A stretch of 7,823 nucleotides of DNA, from positions 1 through 7,823 of the forward strand of contig JAFGTK010000074.1 in the NCBI GenBank assembly GCA_016934135.1. The letters are read 5' to 3'. The notes under the pieces were generated by a model. The model was not told the origin of the DNA, ran no database searches, and saw only the letters and a program-made list of their open reading frames with translations. Positions 1 through 6,528 of this stretch are shown one piece after another. Source of the stretch: Deltaproteobacteria bacterium (lineage in GTDB: Bacteria > Desulfobacterota > Desulfomonilia > UBA1062). The translations under genes were made by a program, and so were the position numbers. Every line of letters begins with the position of its first letter. Position 1 is the stretch's first letter.

Positions 1-2
1 CA

Positions 3-1985
3 CTTCTGCCGTTTGAATTTGCAGCTCTTGGCATCATGCCCGAGCACCGAACAGCAGAAGATGTACTGGCATGGATGTCTGTGCTGCTCAGGGAGTTCGA
101 CCCGGAAGCGTTGAATCAGGGTCAACTGGAAAATGCAGCCCTTATTCAGAAGCTCACTTCAGTATACGGTCCCGCCGGATATGCCATGTTCGAAGATCTG
201 AGATGGACAAATGATCCCGAGGCACTGACCTATATCCCTGAGAGCACTGCAGCAGTCGAATCTGTGCAGACCTTGACTAATGACGCACTGAAACGAAAAG
301 CGAACCCCCCTGCAGGACACAAGGATCTGTTGAAGGCTGCACAAAGATTGTCAGCACAAAAGGCGGATGTCATCGAGAAGCTCAAGCAGATCAATGCCTT
401 TGTAAAGATGGGCAGTTATGCCTGGGCCGTATCGGGAGACAAAACCTCAAGCAGCAATCCTGTCTTGTATTCCGGCCCGCAGATGGGGTTTTCCGTCCCG
501 TCGATTGTTCTTGAAGGCTCCATAGCAGGAGGAGGCCTGACGATCTCCGGCATGTCGGTTCCGGGTGTGCCTGGGATTGTGATCGGCAGAACCCCTCATC
601 ATGCCTGGTCCATGCAGGTGGGTCATGCTCACACAGTTGATTACTATATAGAAGACCCCTCGAATGTGTACCTGCATCGAATGGAAACCATTTCAGTTGC
701 AGGATCGGCAGATGTAACCCTGCCTGTGTTCCGTTCTCCGCACGGCCCTGTCATCAATCCTATCCCCTATGACCCGGCCGGGCCCGTCATTGCTTGGAAG
801 TATTCCCATTGGGGATATGAATTCAACAACATCAAGGCATATCTTGACATTGCGCGCGCTGAAAGCATGGATGAATTCGGAGAGGCTATCGAGGGCGTGG
901 CAGTGAGCCAGCACTTCTGCTATACAGACAATGACGGGAATATCGCCTACTGGATGTCCGGCAGGGATCCGTTAAGACCTGCAGGGGAATGGCGTCTGCC
1001 TCAGGGGGCAGTACCCGGTGCCCCGGTCCTTGAATGGGACCCTGCAGTGCTGATTGCGCGATCCACTGACAGGAACACTCCACAGGGCTACTATTGCGGC
1101 TGGAACAACAAGTCCTCTGCGGAATATCCTGCATCCTTCAACAACCCTTCCTATTTCTTCGGGCCCTTTCACCGGGCACATGTCATAGATGACTATCTCT
1201 CTGCTCATAATGACCTTACCTATGAGGATATCAGGGATCTGGCCCTGTTCATCGCCACAACGGATTCCTTCGGCAGCGGAGGAAATCCCTGGCAGTTCGT
1301 TGCTGATGATTTCAGGTCTGCTGTGGAAACAGCCGGGCTTATGGACGAGTACTCGGGCATATTCGATCTGCTCGATGCATGGGACGGTCACTTTGTTGCC
1401 GGCGGCGAAAGCCAGTGGCGTACCGGGCCTGATCGAAGCGATGCATGGATTTTTATGGACGCCTGGATACGAGAGGTTCTGGAACTGACCTTTGCGGACG
1501 AACTGACCCTGCCCGGAGAGACAGCCCCGTACAGGACGTATGACGCAGAGCACAAAAACCGCCTCTTCAATGTCCTGCTTCACGGCCTTGCAGGGACCGC
1601 TTCAGGCATCGTCAACCTTTATCCATGGTATTCGCCGTATTCCTCATATGAGGAAATAATCGTGACAGCACTGGACAATGTACTCGTCCTGTACCCGCTT
1701 GATGAAACACCCTGGGGAACAGGGGCACGGGGAACCATAGATTACCGGCATGACTTCCTGGGACTGATCCATCAGGCACCACTGTCCTCCAGGTCAACCT
1801 ATGCCCATTGCGTGGAGTTCGGGCCTTTCGGGCCTGAACGTATCGAGAGCATGTTCCCTCTTGGAGAGTCAGGAACCATCCTCGTAGGACCAGGCGGAGC
1901 ACCGCTGTTTGACATCAATTTCTTCAGCATGACCCCGGTCTTCGATCCGTTTATGCCGAGAGATTTCCCTGTGTTTGAACAGTAA
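3..1985 (+). CDS. Penicillin acylase family protein (Ntn hydrolase), 5' end outside the window
   Basis: The product is an amide hydrolase of the penicillin amidase (peptidase S45) family. These are usually periplasmic and self-cleave into alpha and beta chains. The frame is open to the left edge: codons before the ATG at 36 read LLPFEFAALGI, a typical alpha-chain stretch, so that ATG is internal and an N-terminal part with the signal peptide is missing. Residues are numbered from the ATG at 36. G126-S127 is the expected cleavage site and Ser127 the nucleophile (SYAW). GPQ falls at beta-chain positions 21-23, as in E. coli penicillin G acylase. A WNNK motif at 356-359 fits the oxyanion Asn region. 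YTDNDGNIAYW (297-307) and FGPFHRA (375-381) are also family-like. The residue after the nucleophile is Tyr instead of the usual Asn. The natural substrate is unknown; acyl-homoserine lactones, beta-lactams or other amides are all possible. A terminator follows the stop. Confidence 0.9.
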   Translation, partial: LLPFEFAALGIMPEHRTAEDVLAWMSVLLREFDPEALNQGQLENAALIQKLTSVYGPAGYAMFEDLRWTNDPEALTYIPESTAAVESVQTLTNDALKRKANPPAGHKDLLKAAQRLSAQKADVIEKLKQINAFVKMGSYAWAVSGDKTSSSNPVLYSGPQMGFSVPSIVLEGSIAGGGLTISGMSVPGVPGIVIGRTPHHAWSMQVGHAHTVDYYIEDPSNVYLHRMETISVAGSADVTLPVFRSPHGPVINPIPYDPAGPVIAWKYSHWGYEFNNIKAYLDIARAESMDEFGEAIEGVAVSQHFCYTDNDGNIAYWMSGRDPLRPAGEWRLPQGAVPGAPVLEWDPAVLIARSTDRNTPQGYYCGWNNKSSAEYPASFNNPSYFFGPFHRAHVIDDYLSAHNDLTYEDIRDLALFIATTDSFGSGGNPWQFVADDFRSAVETAGLMDEYSGIFDLLDAWDGHFVAGGESQWRTGPDRSDAWIFMDAWIREVLELTFADELTLPGETAPYRTYDAEHKNRLFNVLLHGLAGTASGIVNLYPWYSPYSSYEEIIVTALDNVLVLYPLDETPWGTGARGTIDYRHDFLGLIHQAPLSSRSTYAHCVEFGPFGPERIESMFPLGESGTILVGPGGAPLFDINFFSMTPVFDPFMPRDFPVFEQ

Positions 1986-2001
1986 TGGACTGATTGAATA
2001 C

Positions 2002-2036
2002 AAGCCCCGCCCTTTCCCTCAGGACGGGGCTTTCTT
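2002..2036 (+). terminator. Intrinsic terminator after the penicillin acylase gene
   Basis: An 8 bp perfect stem, AAGCCCCG (2002-2009) with CGGGGCTT (2025-2032), encloses a pyrimidine-rich loop and runs into a short T-rich tail (TTTCTT). It lies 17 nt after the acylase stop codon and separates that gene from the downstream transporter, so the transporter probably has its own promoter. Confidence 0.82.
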
Positions 2037-2155
2037 ATGTACGGATGAAAAAATCTGTTTCCTTTTTCCTCCTTATTCGCTAGGAAGATAGTCCGTATAC
2101 AATAGCATGTCAGCACGGTTATATTCTTTCTTGACCGGTCAGACTGCTTGCTCAC

Positions 2156-2161
2156 AAAGGA
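2156..2161 (+). promoter_or_regulatory. Ribosome binding site deciding the transporter start
   Basis: AAAGGA lies 5 nt before the ATG at 2167. The in-frame ATG at 2107 has no comparable site and would add 20 residues that do not look like the start of a membrane protein. The site therefore supports 2167. Confidence 0.6.
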
Positions 2162-2166
2162 TTGGT

Positions 2167-3081
2167 ATGAACATCTCAGTCGTAAAATCCGATTCTCTGC
2201 TCCTCTCAACAGCAATCATCTGGGGTTTCGCCTTTGTGGCTCAGCGCCTAGGCATGGACTATGTAGGCCCGTTCATCTTCAACGGCGTGCGTTTTGCACT
2301 GGGAGCTCTGGTGCTTCTGCCCTTTATCCTGAGAAACAGTTACTGCACTAATAAAGATACGATACAAGACAGCCCTCAAGTGAAAAAGATCGGTATCTAT
2401 GGGGGAATCATGGCAGGCATTGCGCTGTTTTCCGGGGCCTCCCTTCAGCAGGTGGGGCTGGTATATACGACAGCGGGAAATGCCGGATTCATAACCGGTC
2501 TGTATGTAGTCATTGTACCGATCATGGGCATTTTTCTCAGGCACAAAACCAATACAGGCACCTGGACAGGGGCGTTTCTTGCTTCAGGAGGGCTGTATCT
2601 GCTGAGTGTAACCGAGCAGCTCACTATTGCCTTCGGTGACCTCCTGGTACTTATAGGTGCCTTTTTCTGGGCCGGACACGTTCTCATAATCGGGTGGCTC
2701 TCCCCCAGACTGGACTCGTTCAGACTGGCCCTGATGCAGTACACTGCGTGCTCCGTGCTGAGCATTATGGTTTCTTTTATGATCGAAGATACAACCTTGT
2801 ACAGCCTTGTTCAGGCATGTATACCGATCTTCTACGGCGGGGTCATGTCTGTTGGTATCGCCTATACACTGCAGGTAATAGCCCAGAAAGATGCACATCC
2901 TGCCCATGCCGCAATCATTCTCAGCCTTGAAGCGGTCTTTGCCGCTGTGGGAGGATGGATGATCCTGGATGAAGTCTTCACCCCCCGGGAGTTGCTCGGA
3001 TGCGCACTTATGCTCTCTGGCATGCTGTTGTCTCAATTATGGAGATTCATCCGGTTCAGAAACCGACGGGTGATGACATGA
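2167..3081 (+). CDS. EamA/DMT-family inner-membrane transporter
   Basis: This is a 304-residue drug/metabolite transporter superfamily protein, predicted to export or exchange a small metabolite across the inner membrane. It has the usual layout of about ten hydrophobic helices in two EamA repeats, roughly residues 10-147 and 155-293. Typical features are IIWGFAFVAQRLGMDYVGP near the N-terminus, the TTAGNAGFITGLYVVIVPI block (101-119) in repeat one, and a SLEAVFAAVGGWMILDE stretch (253-269) closing repeat two. The C-terminus is basic (RFIRFRNRR), as expected for a cytoplasmic tail. The start at 2167 is chosen for its ribosome binding site; an ATG at 2107 would give 324 residues. It lies alone between the acylase terminator and the CheX-like gene. 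The substrate cannot be read from sequence; amino acids or purine-like metabolites are common in the family. Confidence 0.9.
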   Translation: MNISVVKSDSLLLSTAIIWGFAFVAQRLGMDYVGPFIFNGVRFALGALVLLPFILRNSYCTNKDTIQDSPQVKKIGIYGGIMAGIALFSGASLQQVGLVYTTAGNAGFITGLYVVIVPIMGIFLRHKTNTGTWTGAFLASGGLYLLSVTEQLTIAFGDLLVLIGAFFWAGHVLIIGWLSPRLDSFRLALMQYTACSVLSIMVSFMIEDTTLYSLVQACIPIFYGGVMSVGIAYTLQVIAQKDAHPAHAAIILSLEAVFAAVGGWMILDEVFTPRELLGCALMLSGMLLSQLWRFIRFRNRRVMT

Positions 3082-3212
3082 GCACTATCTTACAACAGGG
3101 GCTCTCAATGCCTTATGCATGATAAGCCCGGGGTCAAACGACACGATTTATCCTTGTGACAGAAAGTTGAGCTTCACCTTTGCCTAAATAAAGTTTTTCC
3201 TCTTCATCTGAT

Positions 3213-3239
3213 TAATTTTTTGATTCACTTTTCCGATAG
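3213..3239 (+). promoter_or_regulatory. Candidate sigma-28 (FliA-type) promoter of the first CheX-like gene
   Basis: TAAT (3213-3216), a 15 nt spacer and TCCGATAG (3232-3239) match the flagellar sigma-28 pattern TAAA-N15-GCCGATAA with three mismatches. The box lies about 42 nt before the ATG. The same box at almost the same distance precedes the second CheX-like gene, which is the main support. Confidence 0.55.
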
Positions 3240-3281
3240 ATCAACTGTTGAGAACAAAGTCAAACTGCAGAAAGGATTTGT

Positions 3282-3743
3282 ATGGATGTAAAATTGGTAA
3301 ACCCTTTTATTGATGCAACGATCCACGTGCTTTCGAGCATGGCCTTTACCACTGCTCATGTCGGCAAACCTTATCTGAAAAAAGACAATCTTGCCAAGGG
3401 CGACGTCACCGGCATCGTGGGGCTTATAGGAGAAACCAGGGGAACTCTCTCCATAAGCTTCTCCGAAGAGTGCATTATTGCCATTGTCAGCATGATGTTC
3501 GGCGAAAAGATTACAGTTATAAATGAGGAAGTACAGGATGCCGTGGGGGAACTCCTTAACATAGTATCAGGCCAGGCCAGGCAGAAACTCGAAGGTATGG
3601 GCAGGTTACTAAAAGGCGCCATCCCAACGGTTATATCAGGGAAAAACCACAGCATCACCCATATCACATCCCATTCCATTGTTGCCATACCTTTCGAGAC
3701 AGATGCCGGCAGATTCACAATCGAGATCTGTCTCGAAGAATAA
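3282..3743 (+). CDS. CheX-like chemotaxis protein, copy 1 (CheC/CheX/FliY phosphatase family)
   Basis: This is a 153-residue cytoplasmic protein of the CheC/CheX/FliY family. Characterised members dephosphorylate the response regulator CheY-P and so end the chemotactic signal. The phosphatase signature ExxN is present as E90-L-L-N93 inside DAVGELLNIVSG (86-97). Only one such motif is seen, as in CheX, which works as a dimer; CheC carries two. The length is also CheX-like. The ATG at 3282 has AAAGGA 5 nt upstream and opens the same MDV-LVNPFIDAT sequence as copy 2, so the start is firm. The gene is alone on its strand, with a sigma-28-like promoter upstream and a convergent operon downstream. 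No other chemotaxis gene is adjacent. It shares 101 of 153 residues with copy 2 (6529-6990). CheY phosphatase activity is inferred from the family. Confidence 0.87.
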   Translation: MDVKLVNPFIDATIHVLSSMAFTTAHVGKPYLKKDNLAKGDVTGIVGLIGETRGTLSISFSEECIIAIVSMMFGEKITVINEEVQDAVGELLNIVSGQARQKLEGMGRLLKGAIPTVISGKNHSITHITSHSIVAIPFETDAGRFTIEICLEE

Positions 3744-3797
3744 TCCGTAATCCGTTAAGGCACATCTCCGGCTGCAGTGACATAGCAAAGGCAATGA

Positions 3798-3837
3798 AAA
3801 GGGAACTATCTGGTAAAGATAACAGAATACTCCCTTT
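3798..3837. terminator. Possible hairpin between convergent genes
   Basis: AAAGGGA (3798-3804) can pair with TCCCTTT (3831-3837), and an inner TATC/GATA pairing (3807-3810 with 3818-3821) would shorten the loop. The hairpin lies between the stops of the first CheX-like gene and the flavodoxin fusion gene. On the minus strand it runs into TTTTC; on the plus strand there is no real T run. It may end transcription from one or both sides, but the outer stem is short and AT-rich at its base. Confidence 0.3.
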
Positions 3838-3851
3838 ATTGAAGGCAGCCT

Positions 3852-4931
3852 TTATGATTGTGCTCCGAAGAGCCTGCTCATACGCATAAGCAGGTTCAGG
3901 TCGCCTTCGACCGTATACTTCTGTTCAAGGAACATCTGCTGACCGTCAGCCTTTCCTGCCATGATATCCATCCACAGTTCAAACGGTGTGCTGATGGTAA
4001 GGTCTGGTTTTTCTGCAGGGCCATTTGATGAGGAAATCCTTCCGTCAGTTATTCTGAAGTGGCACTCGCCCTGAACTTCACCGGTAAAACGGTACTGGAT
4101 GACCGCGCTGATATTGCCGTCAGCACCTGGATTGAATGCAATATTCATGATGGCCATGAAGTCCTCCAAGGAATCCGGCCTGGGCATCATGCCCTTTTCA
4201 TCGAACTCCTTCGGGGTAACACCCTGGTCTATGCAGGTCTTCCACATAAGGTCCCCTATCCTTAAGAATGCACGGTGGTCTTCGACGATATCCTGGGTAA
4301 TACGCTGCATGGTCTCCGGGGAAACCTTGAGCGAGAGAACAATTTCACGGCCTGCCTGCCGGGTAGCTTCGAGGATTTCACCGGCCTTCTCATTGACAAA
4401 GGCAAGAGGCAGTGCCTCTGCAAGCGGCCGATAGATCTCTGCAACAAGACCTCCTTCCCTGCCGTATACAAAATTAGCCCAGGCAGAAAGCTGGTCGAAA
4501 ACCGAGTATTCAGGGAACCCGGCAACGCTGAGCATGACAATTCCGGGGTGCGGTCCGCGCAGCGGATGTGTGGTCTTACCGTGTCTTTCCTTAAAAAACG
4601 GCTCAATCGCAGGAAGTGTACGCTCGATAAAGGTCTTCAGCTGAGCGTTTACCGTAAAATGATAGAGTGGAGTCGCAAAAACAGCCAGGTCCGATCCCAG
4701 AAACTTCGGAAAAAGCTCAGTGGTCATATCATCGTTATGAAGGCACACACCCGGGGTCTTTGTCCAGCAGGTAAAGCACCCGATGCAGTTGTTGATCTTC
4801 TTTTTCCTCAGCTCGACAACCTCCACGTCGGCACCGGCATCGCGCATCCCTTCAACAAGGTGGTCGAGCATTAGTTTTGTCTTGCTCTGTCCATCCGTTC
4901 TGGCACTCGAATTTATGGCAAGAACTTTCAT
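3852..4931 (-). CDS. Flavodoxin-fold NAD(P)H-dependent FMN reductase fused to a C-terminal SCP2 domain
   Basis: This is a 359-residue two-domain protein. Residues 1 to about 200 form a flavodoxin-like FMN reductase domain: the first strand and phosphate-binding loop read MKVLAINSSARTDGQSKT, and FATPLYHFTVNAQLKTFIER (85-104) is the usual FMN-pocket region. A cysteine cluster, C49-x2-C52-x2-C55-W with C63 further on, resembles that of iron-sulfur flavoprotein-like reductases, so a redox or metal role is possible. Residues from about 255 to 355 resemble an SCP2 sterol-carrier domain (RFTGEVQGECHFRITDGRI; KPDLTISTPFELWMDIMAGK; KYTVEGDLNLLMRMSRLF), which binds hydrophobic ligands. The start is placed at 4931 because AAAGGAGGA directly precedes it; an ATG at 4949 would put that site inside the gene. 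It is second in an operon, 24 nt after the hotdog gene. A flavin-dependent reduction of a lipophilic or acyl substrate is a reasonable inference, but unproven. Confidence 0.85.
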   Translation of the reverse strand: MKVLAINSSARTDGQSKTKLMLDHLVEGMRDAGADVEVVELRKKKINNCIGCFTCWTKTPGVCLHNDDMTTELFPKFLGSDLAVFATPLYHFTVNAQLKTFIERTLPAIEPFFKERHGKTTHPLRGPHPGIVMLSVAGFPEYSVFDQLSAWANFVYGREGGLVAEIYRPLAEALPLAFVNEKAGEILEATRQAGREIVLSLKVSPETMQRITQDIVEDHRAFLRIGDLMWKTCIDQGVTPKEFDEKGMMPRPDSLEDFMAIMNIAFNPGADGNISAVIQYRFTGEVQGECHFRITDGRISSSNGPAEKPDLTISTPFELWMDIMAGKADGQQMFLEQKYTVEGDLNLLMRMSRLFGAQS

Positions 4932-4934
4932 AAA

Positions 4935-4943
4935 TCCTCCTTT
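4935..4943 (-). promoter_or_regulatory. Strong ribosome binding site deciding the flavodoxin-SCP2 start
   Basis: On the minus strand AAAGGAGGA stands just before the ATG at 4931, with GGAGG 5 nt from it. This rules against the in-frame ATG at 4949, which lies upstream of the site. Confidence 0.8.
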
Positions 4944-4955
4944 ATACAAATAATA

Positions 4956-5663
4956 TCAGGCCTTATTGCCGCCCAACTCGATCCAGACGGCACGGGCCTT
5001 TCCGAGAAGAGCTCCGGTCTCGGAGAAAACCGCGGTACCTGCGTGATACTTCCTGCCTTCTTTTGCAATCTTCCATCCCATTGCCACACATCTCTGGCCG
5101 GGATGTATCCTCCCTGGGATATCCGCAGTCAATTTCCCAAGTACGACAGGAAGTTTGTCGATTACCGCAAATGCACCCGGACAGTCCAGGCAGGCCCAGA
5201 TAAATTCGTTGCGTACATACCCTGTTTCATCCGCGAGTGATTCATGGGGAATCCAGGGAGATGCAACTATGCCGTTGCTGTCCAGCCTGCCAGGAAAGAT
5301 TCGCAGGCCATCGCCGGGTGAACGATCGGGCCCGCAGACAAAACACATGGGAAATGGATGGTAATGAAAACCGGCGTATCCCTTCGATGCTGTTTGAGCC
5401 TGTTCATATATCGGAGGCTGAGGCACATCGAGATCCAAGGTAGAAGGTACTGCCTGGGCAACAACTGCATCGCCGTTCCTGAGTAAAACCATGGGACTGC
5501 TGCTCCGGTCAACAATAAGGGGCTTCTCGAGAGGTGGCGGCTGTCTGAGCATGACCTCTGCAGTGCCGTCAATATAACTGGCAAGAAGACCGCATACATA
5601 TCCTCCGTTGCCGGAATCGCTCGGTCCGCAGAAGCGTTTTGCAATAGTAATATTTTCCCGCAT
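4956..5663 (-). CDS. Hotdog-fold thioesterase-like protein, function unknown
   Basis: This 235-residue cytoplasmic protein looks like a member of the hotdog/thioesterase superfamily, possibly a double hotdog. The N-terminal half has RFCGPSDSGNGGYVCGLLASYIDG (10-33), which resembles the entrance and central-helix region of acyl-CoA thioesterases. The second half starts with a cysteine-rich CFVCGPDRSPGDGLRIFPG (107-125). It continues with a helix-like FIWACLDCPGAFA (154-166) and ends with a PaaI-like strand pattern, GRKYHAGTAVFSETGALLGKARAVWIEL (203-230). The ATG at 5663 has AAGGAGGA 7 nt upstream. It is the first gene of an operon with the flavodoxin-SCP2 protein, which suggests a shared job on acyl or lipid-like substrates. 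No firm catalytic residue can be named, and the substrate is unknown. A non-catalytic acyl-binding role is an alternative. Confidence 0.7.
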   Translation of the reverse strand: MRENITIAKRFCGPSDSGNGGYVCGLLASYIDGTAEVMLRQPPPLEKPLIVDRSSSPMVLLRNGDAVVAQAVPSTLDLDVPQPPIYEQAQTASKGYAGFHYHPFPMCFVCGPDRSPGDGLRIFPGRLDSNGIVASPWIPHESLADETGYVRNEFIWACLDCPGAFAVIDKLPVVLGKLTADIPGRIHPGQRCVAMGWKIAKEGRKYHAGTAVFSETGALLGKARAVWIELGGNKA

Positions 5664-5809
5664 AAGGGAATCCTCCTTATCGTGATCTCTTTAAAGATTA
5701 CCTTTTTGAATAGACTGACGCAATACAAAAACAGGCACAATGAATCCATCTTCAGGTTCTTCAACTCAAGATTTGCCCTGAAAAGCCCACCTGTGATATC
5801 CCTTAATGC

Positions 5810-6460
5810 ATGAAGAATCGCCCGCGACATGTAATTAAACAGTGCAGCAGGCCCGAATGTGCCATGCGCTTTCCTGTCCTTGACCAGGACGATCTAGGAT
5901 CTGTATGCCCTTTGTGCAGGGCATCGACAAGAACGGTTGAGGGCCCGTATGAGGAATATGATATAACAAATACAGAGGCAGATACCGGCAATCCGGCCAT
6001 AGAGGTCCTTCTGGACAATATCCGAAGCATATATAATGTGGGCGCTTTTTTCAGGACAGCAGATGGTGCAGGCATTCGCCGTATTCACCTGTGCGGGCTG
6101 ACACCCACTCCCTCGAACAGGCGCCTTGCAAAGACAGCCCTTGGTGCTCAGGACTCTGTTTCCTGGATCTATCATCGAAACGGGTTAAATGCAGCTCAGT
6201 CTCTTAAAAACGACGGCCTTCGATTATGGGCACTTGAAGGCGGCAGGATCTCAATCCCGCTTCCAACTGCGGCCAAGGACTTTTCAGGGCCCCCGATCGT
6301 ACTGGTTGTCGGCAATGAGATATCCGGGGTCGATCCAGGCATATTGAAGCTGTGCGACAAGATCTTTCATATCCCCATGAACGGCATTAAAACATCTCTC
6401 AACGCAGCCGTATCTTTCGGAATTGCAGTATATGCCCTGCGCTTTCTAAAACATTATTAA
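5810..6460 (+). CDS. SpoU/TrmH-family RNA 2'-O-methyltransferase with N-terminal zinc-finger-like segment
   Basis: This 216-residue SPOUT-class enzyme is predicted to methylate a ribose 2'-OH in rRNA or tRNA using S-adenosylmethionine. The three SpoU motifs are present in order: motif 1 NIRSIYNVGAFFRTADGAGI (70-89) with Arg82, motif 2 IVLVVGNEISGVDPGIL (163-179), and motif 3 IPMNGIKTSLNAAVSFGIAVYAL (188-210), which forms the trefoil-knot cofactor pocket. Residues 12-36 carry four cysteines, C12-x4-C17 and C33-x2-C36, likely a small zinc ribbon for RNA binding. Such a segment is absent from E. coli TrmH. The ATG at 5810 has no clear Shine-Dalgarno sequence, but an in-frame TAA at 5804 blocks any earlier start and a later start would remove C12 and C17. 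It is transcribed divergently from the hotdog operon. The target nucleotide cannot be told from sequence. Confidence 0.88.
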   Translation: MKNRPRHVIKQCSRPECAMRFPVLDQDDLGSVCPLCRASTRTVEGPYEEYDITNTEADTGNPAIEVLLDNIRSIYNVGAFFRTADGAGIRRIHLCGLTPTPSNRRLAKTALGAQDSVSWIYHRNGLNAAQSLKNDGLRLWALEGGRISIPLPTAAKDFSGPPIVLVVGNEISGVDPGILKLCDKIFHIPMNGIKTSLNAAVSFGIAVYALRFLKHY

Positions 6461-6485
6461 ACAATCCTTATCCATTTACCGATAG
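6458..6485 (+). promoter_or_regulatory. Candidate sigma-28 (FliA-type) promoter of the second CheX-like gene
   Basis: TAAA (6458-6461), a 16 nt spacer and ACCGATAG (6478-6485) match the flagellar sigma-28 pattern. The -35-like TAAA overlaps the TAA stop codon of the RNA methyltransferase gene. CCGATAGA ends 42 nt before the ATG at 6529, against 41 nt for the first copy. The flanks also agree: TTTnCCGATAGAnnAACT is common to both. Confidence 0.58.
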
Positions 6486-6528
6486 AAGAACTACACATTA
6501 TTGATTTTGTTCATACTACGAGGAAATT

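Noticed and set aside
972..1583. Long minus-strand ORF (203 codons) opposite the acylase gene
   Set aside because: It lies fully inside a gene with clear family motifs and has no recognisable protein pattern; it is a shadow of the coding strand.
2096..2103. TATACAAT upstream of the transporter as a sigma-70 -10 box
   Set aside because: The -10 match is good, but no convincing -35 hexamer lies 16-18 nt upstream, so a promoter is plausible but not supported well enough to annotate.
3097..3133. Inverted repeats after the transporter gene: GGGCT with AGCCC, and CTTAT with ATAAG
   Set aside because: The stems are about 5 bp, the two pairings partly compete, and no T tract follows, so a terminator call is not supported.
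3189..3196. TAAAGTTT, identical to the enterobacterial sigma-28 -35 element
   Set aside because: It lies 35 nt before TCCGATAG, far too distant to act with it. TAAT at 3213 has the right spacing.
5740..5781. A 13-codon ORF (MNPSSGSSTQDLP) between the hotdog operon and the methyltransferase gene
   Set aside because: It has no good ribosome binding site and no feature of a leader peptide, and an ORF of this size is expected by chance.
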